Shown here: positions 31,767 through 38,435 of the stretch, piece after piece
How the letters are laid out: the number at the start of each line of letters is the position of its first letter
Numbering within the stretch: position 1 is the first letter of the stretch
Assembly: GCA_017380355.1 (NCBI GenBank)
Contig: JAFOED010000156.1
Coordinates: forward strand, 1-41,142
DNA length: 41,142 nt
Origin: Ruminococcus sp.
GTDB lineage: Bacteria; Bacillota; Clostridia; Oscillospirales; Acutalibacteraceae
Direction: 5' to 3'
Translations under genes and position numbers: made by a program
Notes under the pieces: model-generated
Told to the model about the DNA's origin: nothing
Database searches by the model: none
The model's input: the letters and a program-made list of their open reading frames with translations, nothing else

Positions 31767-32747
31767 ATGAGAAAAATTGTTATTGATATTTACGGCGCTG
31801 ACGCAGGTGCGTTGGTCGTTGTGAATGGTGTTATAAAAGCTATAAAAGAGGGTATTGATTTCTTCCCGGTTATGGTGGGCGAGAAAGCGCTTATCGACGG
31901 ATTGATGGCTGAAAACGGCATTGAAAATGACCGTTATGAGGTTGTTGATACCGATAAGTTTATTACTACTCACGACCCTGCTAACTGTATTTTCGGCGGT
32001 TGTGATGACACTTCTATGGCTATGGGTTTTGAAAGACTCAAATCAGATGACGAGTGCTGTGCGATGCTTTCAGCAGGTAACACAGGTGCACTTTTAGTCG
32101 GTTCCATCTGTCGCCTGGGTTTAGTAAGCGGTGTCAGATTTCCTGCTTTAGGCAGTGCTATGCCGTGTTTAAAGGACAGACTCATCTGTTTAGTTGACTG
32201 TGGTTCTAACACCGATTGCACAGCTTCTGACTTAGAGCGTTACGCGGTTATGGGTAACATTTTCTCAAAAGCTTTCTGCTGTATAGAAAATCCTAGAGTC
32301 GGACTTATGTCTGTCGGCAGAGAAAAAGAAAAGGGCAGTAAGCTTATTTACGAAGCATTTGAGAAAATTTCGGCACTTCCTATTAATTTTATCGGAAATT
32401 TAGAGGGTAGTGACGTCGTTTCCGGCTACGCTGATGTTATCGTCAGCGATGGTTTTTCAGGAAACGTGCTGTTAAAGTGCACCGAAGCTGTCGGTAAGGC
32501 TGCTATGGACGTTGTTAAGGAAGTAGCTTGTGATAACCCTGAGATAGTCGCAAAAATCAACGAAGAATTGTTTAAGCGTTTTGACCTTAACTCACAGGGT
32601 GCGGCAGTTTTTCTCGGCCCTAAGAAAACTGTAGTTAAAATGCACGGCTGTGCGAATGAAGACACAGCGGTTGCGTCTATCAAGCAGATTATTAAGCTCG
32701 AAGACGGCGACTTCTGTAATCAGATGGCACAGGCTTTTACAAAGTAA
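31767..32747 (+). CDS. plsX: Phosphate acyltransferase PlsX
   Basis: 326 residues. The opening MRKIVIDIYGADAG corresponds to the canonical VDxMGGD start but with altered residues. LSAGNTGALLVGS and VSDGFSGNVLLK are conserved PlsX blocks. PlsX interconverts acyl-ACP and acyl-phosphate, linking fatty-acid synthesis, the Fak route and PlsY. Placement directly after fakA supports incorporation of exogenous fatty acids as acyl-phosphate and elongation via acyl-ACP. The start-region change (DIYGADAG for DAMGGDNA) suggests a diverged PlsX, possibly a second copy beside the housekeeping one normally found with fabD/acpP. The terminator follows directly. Confidence 0.9.
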   Translation: MRKIVIDIYGADAGALVVVNGVIKAIKEGIDFFPVMVGEKALIDGLMAENGIENDRYEVVDTDKFITTHDPANCIFGGCDDTSMAMGFERLKSDDECCAMLSAGNTGALLVGSICRLGLVSGVRFPALGSAMPCLKDRLICLVDCGSNTDCTASDLERYAVMGNIFSKAFCCIENPRVGLMSVGREKEKGSKLIYEAFEKISALPINFIGNLEGSDVVSGYADVIVSDGFSGNVLLKCTEAVGKAAMDVVKEVACDNPEIVAKINEELFKRFDLNSQGAAVFLGPKKTVVKMHGCANEDTAVASIKQIIKLEDGDFCNQMAQAFTK

Positions 32748-32763
32748 AATAACGTAAAATAAA

Positions 32764-32797
32764 AAAGACAAACATTCAAATGAGAATGTTTGTCTTT
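32764..32797. terminator. Bidirectional terminator
   Basis: AAAGACAAACATTC and GAATGTTTGTCTTT form a 14-bp stem between plsX and the convergent glycosyltransferase gene. Confidence 0.9.
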
Positions 32798-32811
32798 ATG
32801 TCTTTATAATA

Positions 32812-33834
32812 TTACTCTTTTGTACGTGATGCGATGTAGATGAATTTATGTAAGAAGAAGCGTAGAGGAATGCCTACGATAAAGCAGATGTTGAACGCTA
32901 TAAACAGCGGACAGCTTTCCCATGCGAACATAAACAGCATACACCCGAGCGTATAGAAGAAGTAGTGGATTACCATATATATTAGGGTGTTGAGATAATC
33001 GGTATATCTTGTTTTTCTGAATACCCAGAATTTGTTAATCAGAGTGTTTATAAGAAGTGTGAGTGCTGTCACACTAGGTAAAGTGATACCGAGATATTTG
33101 TATCCCAGCGTAAATGACAGCGCAAGCACGAGTAACTCGCTTATGAAAAACGCGATAAATGTACCGCGTGCGAGATAAAACAGACTGCGATAAATCCTCA
33201 CTGTATCAGCGACAGGGTTAAAGTGTGATGATTGGTTATTGTCGAGGTATATAGCCTCAATCTCGAGTGTTGTAATTCTTACGCCTTTTTTAGCGGCGTA
33301 GTAGAGTACGTTCATCTCGTAGTCGTAGTTGTTTTTCTCAACCTCTATAAGCCAGTCGATATGAGAACATGAGAAACCTCGAAGACCCGACTGGTTGTCA
33401 GGGAGGTATCTGTTAGTAAGCAGAGCATACACGAAACGAGAAAGGTTGTTTCCGACTTTTGAACGAAGTGGAATATCCTTTCTGCGGTTGCGTACAGTCA
33501 GCACGAAGCGGTGTCCGTTGTTTAACATATCACTTACGCGTTTAACATCAGCAGGCGTGTGCTGGCCGTCAGCGTCGCAAGTGATAAAGTTATCAGCATC
33601 ACTCATATTATTGCGGATATATCTCATACCTGTTTTGAGTGCTGCGCCCTTACCTCTATTCTTTTTGTGGGTAACTACAGTAGCCATTTCCTCAACCTGT
33701 AAGAAAACATCTCTGTAGTCGTTACCGCTGCCGTCATCAACCACTAAAACCGCAAAGTCCATAGAGCGAAGCTCTTTTACAAGCTCTATGAGGTGGTTAT
33801 CGGGCTCATACGCGGGAATTAATACAACATCCAT
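32812..33834 (-). CDS. Family 2 glycosyltransferase fused to GtrA-like membrane domain
   Basis: 340 residues. N-terminal GT2/DPM1-like domain (about 1-215): IPAYEPDNHL, VVDDGSGNDY, and the DxD metal site D87-A-D89 in CDADGQH. It is followed by a four-helix GtrA-like domain (about 225-335). DPM1-type enzymes move a sugar from a nucleotide sugar to polyprenyl phosphate, and GtrA proteins are thought to help flip or handle such lipid-linked sugars, so a prenyl-phosphate glycosyltransferase for cell-wall or surface glycan decoration is the likeliest role. It starts 12 bp after the hydrolase gene on the same strand and is probably co-transcribed with it. Sugar donor unknown. Confidence 0.9.
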   Translation of the reverse strand: MDVVLIPAYEPDNHLIELVKELRSMDFAVLVVDDGSGNDYRDVFLQVEEMATVVTHKKNRGKGAALKTGMRYIRNNMSDADNFITCDADGQHTPADVKRVSDMLNNGHRFVLTVRNRRKDIPLRSKVGNNLSRFVYALLTNRYLPDNQSGLRGFSCSHIDWLIEVEKNNYDYEMNVLYYAAKKGVRITTLEIEAIYLDNNQSSHFNPVADTVRIYRSLFYLARGTFIAFFISELLVLALSFTLGYKYLGITLPSVTALTLLINTLINKFWVFRKTRYTDYLNTLIYMVIHYFFYTLGCMLFMFAWESCPLFIAFNICFIVGIPLRFFLHKFIYIASRTKE

Positions 33835-33846
33835 CCAAAACCCTCA

Positions 33847-34794
33847 TTAATTGTTTGTACTTTTTAAAAGGAAGTCGTTGATAGCTTCCATTAACTTATC
33901 GTTAGCGCTGCCGTCATCGTCAAAAAGCAAGTCTGTGTGACCGTTGTGATTTTCCTGTCTGCAGATGTAATACTCGACGTTATCGCTGCTTATTTCATCG
34001 CTGTGGGATATAATCGAAAACTTGTCCATAGGGACTGTTTCGTCGTTATCACCGTGAACGATTAAGACTGGCACGTCACTTTCGCTTATCTCTTCGTCAG
34101 CGCTTACGTTTGCTGTGTCAGCACCGAAAAGCATACTCTGGTACAGCCACAAAAATCCGTAATTCGCATATGCAAAGTTTCCGACGTACTGCGTGGAAGA
34201 CCCCATAATACCTTCCATCGCGCTGTTTACTCCGCTCACGGATACGACGGCAGAAACGTCGTAATCATACTGTAGAGCACAGCACACGGCATATCCGCCA
34301 CGGCTGTGACCTAATAATACTATATCATTATAACCGAAACGGTTATTATTTTCAATATATTTTAGTGTAGCGTCCATATCAAGCAGAATCTGTGGAAATC
34401 CTACAGCACTTTCGCCCTGTGACTCACAGCTTCCGGTAGAGTCAAACGCAAACACAGACCATCCGTAATCGCACAGACTTTTTATCTGCCAAAGGTAGTC
34501 GTCTGCACCTGCGTGAAAACCCGGAGCAAGTACTACAAGAGCGTCTTTTTTGTCTTTTTCGCTACTTTCATAGAGATAGCCACGAAGAAGGTTTTCTTCT
34601 CCCTCGTAGTCGAAAGTTTGTCTGTTGTTTTGCATATCAGAAAGTTTTGCAGATACGCTGACATCGCTATCGTATCGGACAAAAATACTGTCATAAATGA
34701 CTTTGGTCGCTATCATACTTATAAAAGAGAAAGCAAGTAGTATAGAGATAATAATGATCGATATCCTTTTTATAATTTTTCGTTTGTTTGTCAT
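33847..34794 (-). CDS. Membrane-anchored alpha/beta hydrolase
   Basis: 315 residues from the ATG at 34794 (MTNKRKIIKR), which has GGTGATA upstream; another in-frame ATG lies at 34806 without a ribosome-binding site. An N-terminal anchor helix (about 10-30) places the domain outside the membrane. APGFHAGADDY is the oxyanion region, GHSRGG carries S164, GDNDETVP the acid, and NHNGH the His. It resembles the BAAT/YqkD and dipeptidyl-aminopeptidase-type esterase group. First gene of a pair with the glycosyltransferase-GtrA gene, hinting at a role on surface glycolipids or polymers. Its start codon is only 44 bp from the divergent lysophospholipase-like gene. Confidence 0.82.
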   Translation of the reverse strand: MTNKRKIIKRISIIIISILLAFSFISMIATKVIYDSIFVRYDSDVSVSAKLSDMQNNRQTFDYEGEENLLRGYLYESSEKDKKDALVVLAPGFHAGADDYLWQIKSLCDYGWSVFAFDSTGSCESQGESAVGFPQILLDMDATLKYIENNNRFGYNDIVLLGHSRGGYAVCCALQYDYDVSAVVSVSGVNSAMEGIMGSSTQYVGNFAYANYGFLWLYQSMLFGADTANVSADEEISESDVPVLIVHGDNDETVPMDKFSIISHSDEISSDNVEYYICRQENHNGHTDLLFDDDGSANDKLMEAINDFLLKSTNN

Positions 34795-34838
34795 TATTAT
34801 CACCATTTTCTTATAAATTATTTCAAAGGAGCATAACT

Positions 34839-35813
34839 ATGCGCTACACCCCAAGTTTTACTTTCAGCGTTATAGAAGAATCACGTTTTGAATGTGAAAT
34901 CGAAAACATAACAGAAAAGCTAAATGAATGTAAAGAAGAAGGTTTTTTCACGTCTTTTGACGGCACAAAAATCTTCTACGAGTACTTCATGTGCGAAAAC
35001 GCAAAAGCTAATGTTGTTATTGTGCACGGATTAAGCGAGTTTACGAAGAAGTACTACGAATTTGCAACATATATTTTGAATCAGGGGTACAATGTGTTTT
35101 TGTACGACCAGAGATGTCACGGCTTGTCTGATAGATTGACATCAGACAAAGACGTAATCCATGTAAAAAGTTACAGGGATTACTCTAAAGACCTTGAGTG
35201 GTATATAGATAATATCGTCTTAAAAGCTGAGAAAAAACCGATTTATATCTACTCCCATTCGATGGGTGGTGGCGTAGCGGCTACTTATCTCACGAAAGAT
35301 TACTGCAAAGCTGAAAAGGCTGTACTATCTGCGCCGCTTTTGGAACCTTATGTCGGAAATGTCCCTGTATGGTTTGCTAAAAGTGGTATAAAGCTTTTGT
35401 CCCTTGTAGTAGGAAGTCATAAAATATTCAGCGGTTCACGCGAGTTTAACCCTGAATATAAATTTGAAAACTCTGATGATGAGAGCTACTCGCGCTTTCG
35501 CTACAATATGGACCTGCGTATAAATAACGAAAACTATCAGACGACTCCTATGTCGCTTGGATGGGTAAACGCTACACTCGGAAATAGCCTTTATATAAAG
35601 CGTCAGCGTAATATCGACAAGATAAAAATCCCGGTGCTTCTGATTTCTGCTGAAAATGACAGAGCTGTGCGTACACCGCCACACTACGTTTTTGATAGTA
35701 TGTGCAATATGTGTACACTTAAAGTTATGAAAGATGCAAAACACGCGATGCTTACATCTACAAACGATATAATTTCACAGCACGTGAATGCGGTAATTGA
35801 CTTTTTTAAATAA
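34839..35813 (+). CDS. Alpha/beta hydrolase, lysophospholipase / monoacylglycerol lipase type
   Basis: 324 residues from the ATG at 34839 (MRYTPSFTFS), with AAAGGAG seven bases upstream; an earlier in-frame ATG at 34788 falls in the divergent gene. No signal peptide. IVHGLSEFTKKY at about 62-73 and YDQRCHGLSDR are typical of the PldB/MGL (Hydrolase_4) family. The nucleophile elbow is SHSMGGG with S141, the acid in SAENDRAVR, and the His in AKHAML. Such enzymes remove an acyl chain from lysophospholipids or monoacylglycerols. The phosphopantetheinyl transferase gene follows 33 bp downstream on the same strand, and the acyl-ligase/PlsC operon converges on this pair, so a lipid substrate is plausible. 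Confidence 0.87.
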   Translation: MRYTPSFTFSVIEESRFECEIENITEKLNECKEEGFFTSFDGTKIFYEYFMCENAKANVVIVHGLSEFTKKYYEFATYILNQGYNVFLYDQRCHGLSDRLTSDKDVIHVKSYRDYSKDLEWYIDNIVLKAEKKPIYIYSHSMGGGVAATYLTKDYCKAEKAVLSAPLLEPYVGNVPVWFAKSGIKLLSLVVGSHKIFSGSREFNPEYKFENSDDESYSRFRYNMDLRINNENYQTTPMSLGWVNATLGNSLYIKRQRNIDKIKIPVLLISAENDRAVRTPPHYVFDSMCNMCTLKVMKDAKHAMLTSTNDIISQHVNAVIDFFK

Positions 35814-35846
35814 GCGAATACTTTTTGCTTAAAGGAGGTGACCTTT

Positions 35847-36425
35847 GTGGTCTTTTCAATCGGATTTATAGAAGAATACGGAGCTGATGATTTTGAGAGA
35901 GCATATGAAAACTTATCTGCTAGCCGAAAAGCCCGAGTTGACCGATATAAAAGGGAAGACGACAGGAAAAGGTCGCTTCTCGGAGAAATCCTGCTCAAGA
36001 ATCTACTAAATGATCACTTTAACTGTGACGCTGTACTCGAAACAGCAGACAACGGCAGACCATTTTTAAAGGATTCTTCGCTTTGTGTCAGCATCGCACA
36101 CTCGGACGGTTTAGTTGTTGCTGTGGTACACGATGCACCTGTCGGAATTGATGTAGAGAAGGTAAAGGAAGTGTCACTTTCTTTAATCGAGCGCGTGTGC
36201 GTAGAGAACGAAAAACGTTTTGTTTGTGGCGATAAAAGTTTTAACAAGGGCGAGAAAATCACAAATACTCAGGTGTTGAAGCGATTTTTCACCGTTTGGA
36301 CGGGAAAAGAAGCGTACTTTAAAAAAATCGGTACGGGTATCACTGACTTAAAGTCGGTGGATATTTTCACTCTTAATCGTGAAGTTCATTTTATGGATGA
36401 TTATGTGATACAAATAGTGAAATAA
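35847..36425 (+). CDS. 4'-phosphopantetheinyl transferase, Sfp type
   Basis: 192 residues from the GTG at 35847. AAAGGAGG at 35831-35838 is eight bases upstream of this GTG, while the other possible GTG at 35838 overlaps that site. Sfp-superfamily signatures: GIDVEKV, where Asp and Glu bind Mg, and FTVWTGKEAYFKKIG, matching WxxKEaxxK. VSIAHSD is the third conserved block. The enzyme transfers phosphopantetheine from CoA to a Ser in carrier domains. Lying end-to-end with an operon that encodes one free carrier protein and one ligase-fused carrier domain, it is the obvious activator for both. About 190 residues is short for Sfp (about 225) but within the family range. Confidence 0.92.
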   Translation: MVFSIGFIEEYGADDFERAYENLSASRKARVDRYKREDDRKRSLLGEILLKNLLNDHFNCDAVLETADNGRPFLKDSSLCVSIAHSDGLVVAVVHDAPVGIDVEKVKEVSLSLIERVCVENEKRFVCGDKSFNKGEKITNTQVLKRFFTVWTGKEAYFKKIGTGITDLKSVDIFTLNREVHFMDDYVIQIVK

Positions 36426-36429
36426 AAAA

Positions 36430-36454
36430 GACGGGTTTACACCCGTCATTTTTT
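36430..36454. terminator. Bidirectional terminator
   Basis: GACGGGT (36430-36436), TTAC, ACCCGTC (36441-36447), A run before and T run after. It lies between the convergent PPTase gene and LRAT-domain operon. Confidence 0.9.
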
Positions 36455-36476
36455 ATACCTTAACACAACAGGTGTG

Positions 36477-36884
36477 TCAGTCTTTATTGAGTTTTTCGCG
36501 GATTTTACTTCGGATGTTATCCATAAACGAGCTTTCGTGAGTCGAAAAAACACACTCGTTGACAAAGTGCTCGCAGTTATTGTGGAGCAAATTGTAGCCG
36601 CCTTCGCCGATACGTGCGCGTGCAGTAGAAACGATTTCATTTACGCTTTTCATCTTCTTTTTCTCTTTACGGTCAGGCACGCCGACTTCGACGTTACTAT
36701 CTCCCATAAAGGTGTACACGTCTGATGATAAAACGAAAATTTCGTTTGCAGGACGATTTACATTATCCGCAAGTCCGAACTGTATAATTTCGTCCTCACT
36801 GACGAAAATCCCGTAGTGATAGTAAAACGTTCTTTTAGTACGAACAATGTCACCCGTTTTAGGCGTACAGCTTACAAATTCCAT
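36477..36884 (-). CDS. LRAT-domain (NC domain) protein, permuted NlpC/P60 fold
   Basis: 135 residues, single domain, no signal peptide. The first block, GDIVRTKRTFYYHYGIFV with H23, and the later HNNCEHFVNECV with C104 are the His and Cys motifs of the LRAT/HRASLS family (circularly permuted papain-like fold). The usual second His position appears to be Q35 (IIQFG). Eukaryotic relatives take an acyl chain from phosphatidylcholine onto a Cys and pass it to retinol, amines or water, acting as phospholipase A or acyltransferase; bacterial members are largely uncharacterised. It is the last gene of the acyl-ligase/PlsC/ACP operon, one base after the ACP gene, so a role as acyl acceptor/donor enzyme is attractive. 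The ATG at 36884 lacks a strong ribosome-binding site, suggesting coupling. Confidence 0.82.
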   Translation of the reverse strand: MEFVSCTPKTGDIVRTKRTFYYHYGIFVSEDEIIQFGLADNVNRPANEIFVLSSDVYTFMGDSNVEVGVPDRKEKKKMKSVNEIVSTARARIGEGGYNLLHNNCEHFVNECVFSTHESSFMDNIRSKIREKLNKD

Positions 36885-36885
36885 A

Positions 36886-37125
36886 TCAGTTAAGTTTGCT
36901 TTCTACGCACTTGATAACGTCGCCGACAGTAGTGATGGCTTTGAAATCTTCGTTGTTGAATTTTATAGAAAACTCTTCTTCAAGAGCCATAGCTGCGTAC
37001 AGCATACCAATAGAGTTGATGCTTAAGTCATCTCGAAGTGTTGTTTCTTCTGTTACGCTGTCAGCGGTGAGTTCTGTCTCAAAAACTGCGTTGAATACTT
37101 TTACTAATCTTTCAAGTGTTGTCAT
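36886..37125 (-). CDS. Acyl carrier protein, stand-alone
   Basis: 79 residues, acidic, four-helix ACP pattern. The prosthetic-group site reads RDDLSINSIGML: S38 is the phosphopantetheine attachment residue, with the usual DSL replaced by NSI. The helix II acidic face (EEEF, NNEDF) is present for partner docking. It sits between the second PlsC gene (15 bp upstream) and the LRAT gene (1 bp downstream), with GGAGG before the start. It probably carries the acyl chain between the ligase and the acyltransferases. The NSI site is a diverged ACP type, more like those of specialised pathways than housekeeping AcpP. Confidence 0.92.
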   Translation of the reverse strand: MTTLERLVKVFNAVFETELTADSVTEETTLRDDLSINSIGMLYAAMALEEEFSIKFNNEDFKAITTVGDVIKCVESKLN

Positions 37126-37140
37126 AATAGCCTCCAGAAA

Positions 37141-37794
37141 TTACTGATGATGCACACATTCGTTCATAGCGTCCATCAGCGCGATAGAAATATTGTCGAT
37201 ATCCTGTGTGGATGGGAATTTGGATTTCACCATATCTCTCGGATAAATAGGGTCGCCTATGTAAACCTTAGTGAAGTTGTACCAGTGCTTTCTTTTTTCT
37301 ATGTACATAGGCAGAATCGGTACTTCAGAGCGAAGAGCCATCAGTACAGCACCAGATTTGACTGATTGTACTTCGTTTGTGTCTTTGACGCCACCCTCAG
37401 GGAAAATCACAAGTGTGTGGCCTTTACTTAGTACATCGACAGACTTATTTATAGCTTCAATATCAAATGAGTAGCGATCGATTTTAATCGCGCCTGCGTG
37501 ACTCATGAGAAAGTCCTTTATCTTATTGTTCATAACAACTTTTGCGGTTAAATAGTACATTCTTCTGTACCAGAAAGCCGAAGCGACAAGCAATGCGTCA
37601 GTTAAGTGGATGTGGTTAGAAGCGATCAGCATACCGCCACGAAGTATTTTTCTGTATTTTGTTCCGTCTTTGTAGTACTTTTTAACTCGAAAACCAAGTG
37701 AGAGTGGCAAAATAATAAAAAGTCTTGCCATATCGAGAGGGAACTTTTTCAGGTCAAATAGTTTTGCTTTTTTTCTTTTATTCATCTGCGTCAT
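37141..37794 (-). CDS. PlsC-family acyltransferase, copy 2
   Basis: 217 residues. The lysophospholipid-acyltransferase signature HX4D is seen as H61-IHLT-D66 in ASNHIHLTDALL, and the phosphate-binding FPEGG in VIFPEGGVKDT. One hydrophobic segment (about 22-36) could associate it with the membrane. PlsC transfers an acyl group from acyl-ACP or acyl-CoA to the sn-2 position of lysophosphatidic acid; relatives acylate other lysolipids or ornithine lipids. Its start overlaps the end of the first PlsC gene by 17 bp. Having two PlsC paralogues side by side suggests two successive acylations or a heteromeric pair. GGATGACGCAG precedes the ATG, a weak site consistent with coupling. Confidence 0.9.
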   Translation of the reverse strand: MTQMNKRKKAKLFDLKKFPLDMARLFIILPLSLGFRVKKYYKDGTKYRKILRGGMLIASNHIHLTDALLVASAFWYRRMYYLTAKVVMNNKIKDFLMSHAGAIKIDRYSFDIEAINKSVDVLSKGHTLVIFPEGGVKDTNEVQSVKSGAVLMALRSEVPILPMYIEKRKHWYNFTKVYIGDPIYPRDMVKSKFPSTQDIDNISIALMDAMNECVHHQ

Positions 37795-38434
37795 CCTTCT
37801 TAATAAGGTTTTTGAGTTCGTATACTTTTTCTTCTAAAACGTTTGTTAAGTGGGTGAGCTGTTCGTCGTCTGAAAGACCCTCTTTCTTAAACTGAGAGAG
37901 GTAAATAGCCTCGCCGATAACAACGTCTGCGCGCTTAAATAAACCGTAGTTTCCGTTTGTGTAAACAGGCACGATAGGCGCGTCGCAGTGGGTTGCGATA
38001 AAAGCTGTGCTGACGGTAAACGGGAACTTCTTTCCGTTTAGAGGCAGTCTGCCCTGAGGGAAAATTCCGACAGTACCGCCTTTGTCGAGCACTTCGATTG
38101 TGTCAGCGACGAAGTCGAAATCCATCGAATCACGGTTTACCTGTATACAGCCGATTGAGTATAGGAATTTTGCTAAGAACTTGTTGCGGTTGTACAGAAC
38201 CTCTGCCGTAAGAAAGTGGATTGTACGCAGTGGGAACACGATTAAGTAAAGCACGAAGTCCATAAGTGAGATGTGGTTTGACACAAGAATACACGGCTTC
38301 TCAAGCTTTCTTTTCGCATTTTGTGCGAGAGTTACCCTAGGTTTTAGGAAGATTAGTGCAGGAATAATACCTGTGACTTTTACAAAACCTAAGCAGAAAT
38401 TTACTATAAATTTGTTGCGATTCATTCGTTTCAT
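37778..38434 (-). CDS. PlsC-family acyltransferase, copy 1
   Basis: 218 residues. HX4D motif H54-ISLM-D59 in VSNHISLMDFVL, and the second motif FPQGR in VGIFPQGRLPL, where Gln replaces the common Glu of FPEG. N-terminal hydrophobic segment (about 10-31). It shares the PlsC fold with the following gene, but the two differ throughout, so this is not a recent duplication. It starts one base after the ligase-ACP stop, which implies translational coupling and suggests that acyl groups loaded by the ligase are the donor. Could acylate glycerol phosphate derivatives, lysophospholipids, or another hydroxyl or amine acceptor. Confidence 0.9.
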   Translation of the reverse strand: MKRMNRNKFIVNFCLGFVKVTGIIPALIFLKPRVTLAQNAKRKLEKPCILVSNHISLMDFVLYLIVFPLRTIHFLTAEVLYNRNKFLAKFLYSIGCIQVNRDSMDFDFVADTIEVLDKGGTVGIFPQGRLPLNGKKFPFTVSTAFIATHCDAPIVPVYTNGNYGLFKRADVVIGEAIYLSQFKKEGLSDDEQLTHLTNVLEEKVYELKNLIKKDDADE

Positions 38435-38435
38435 A

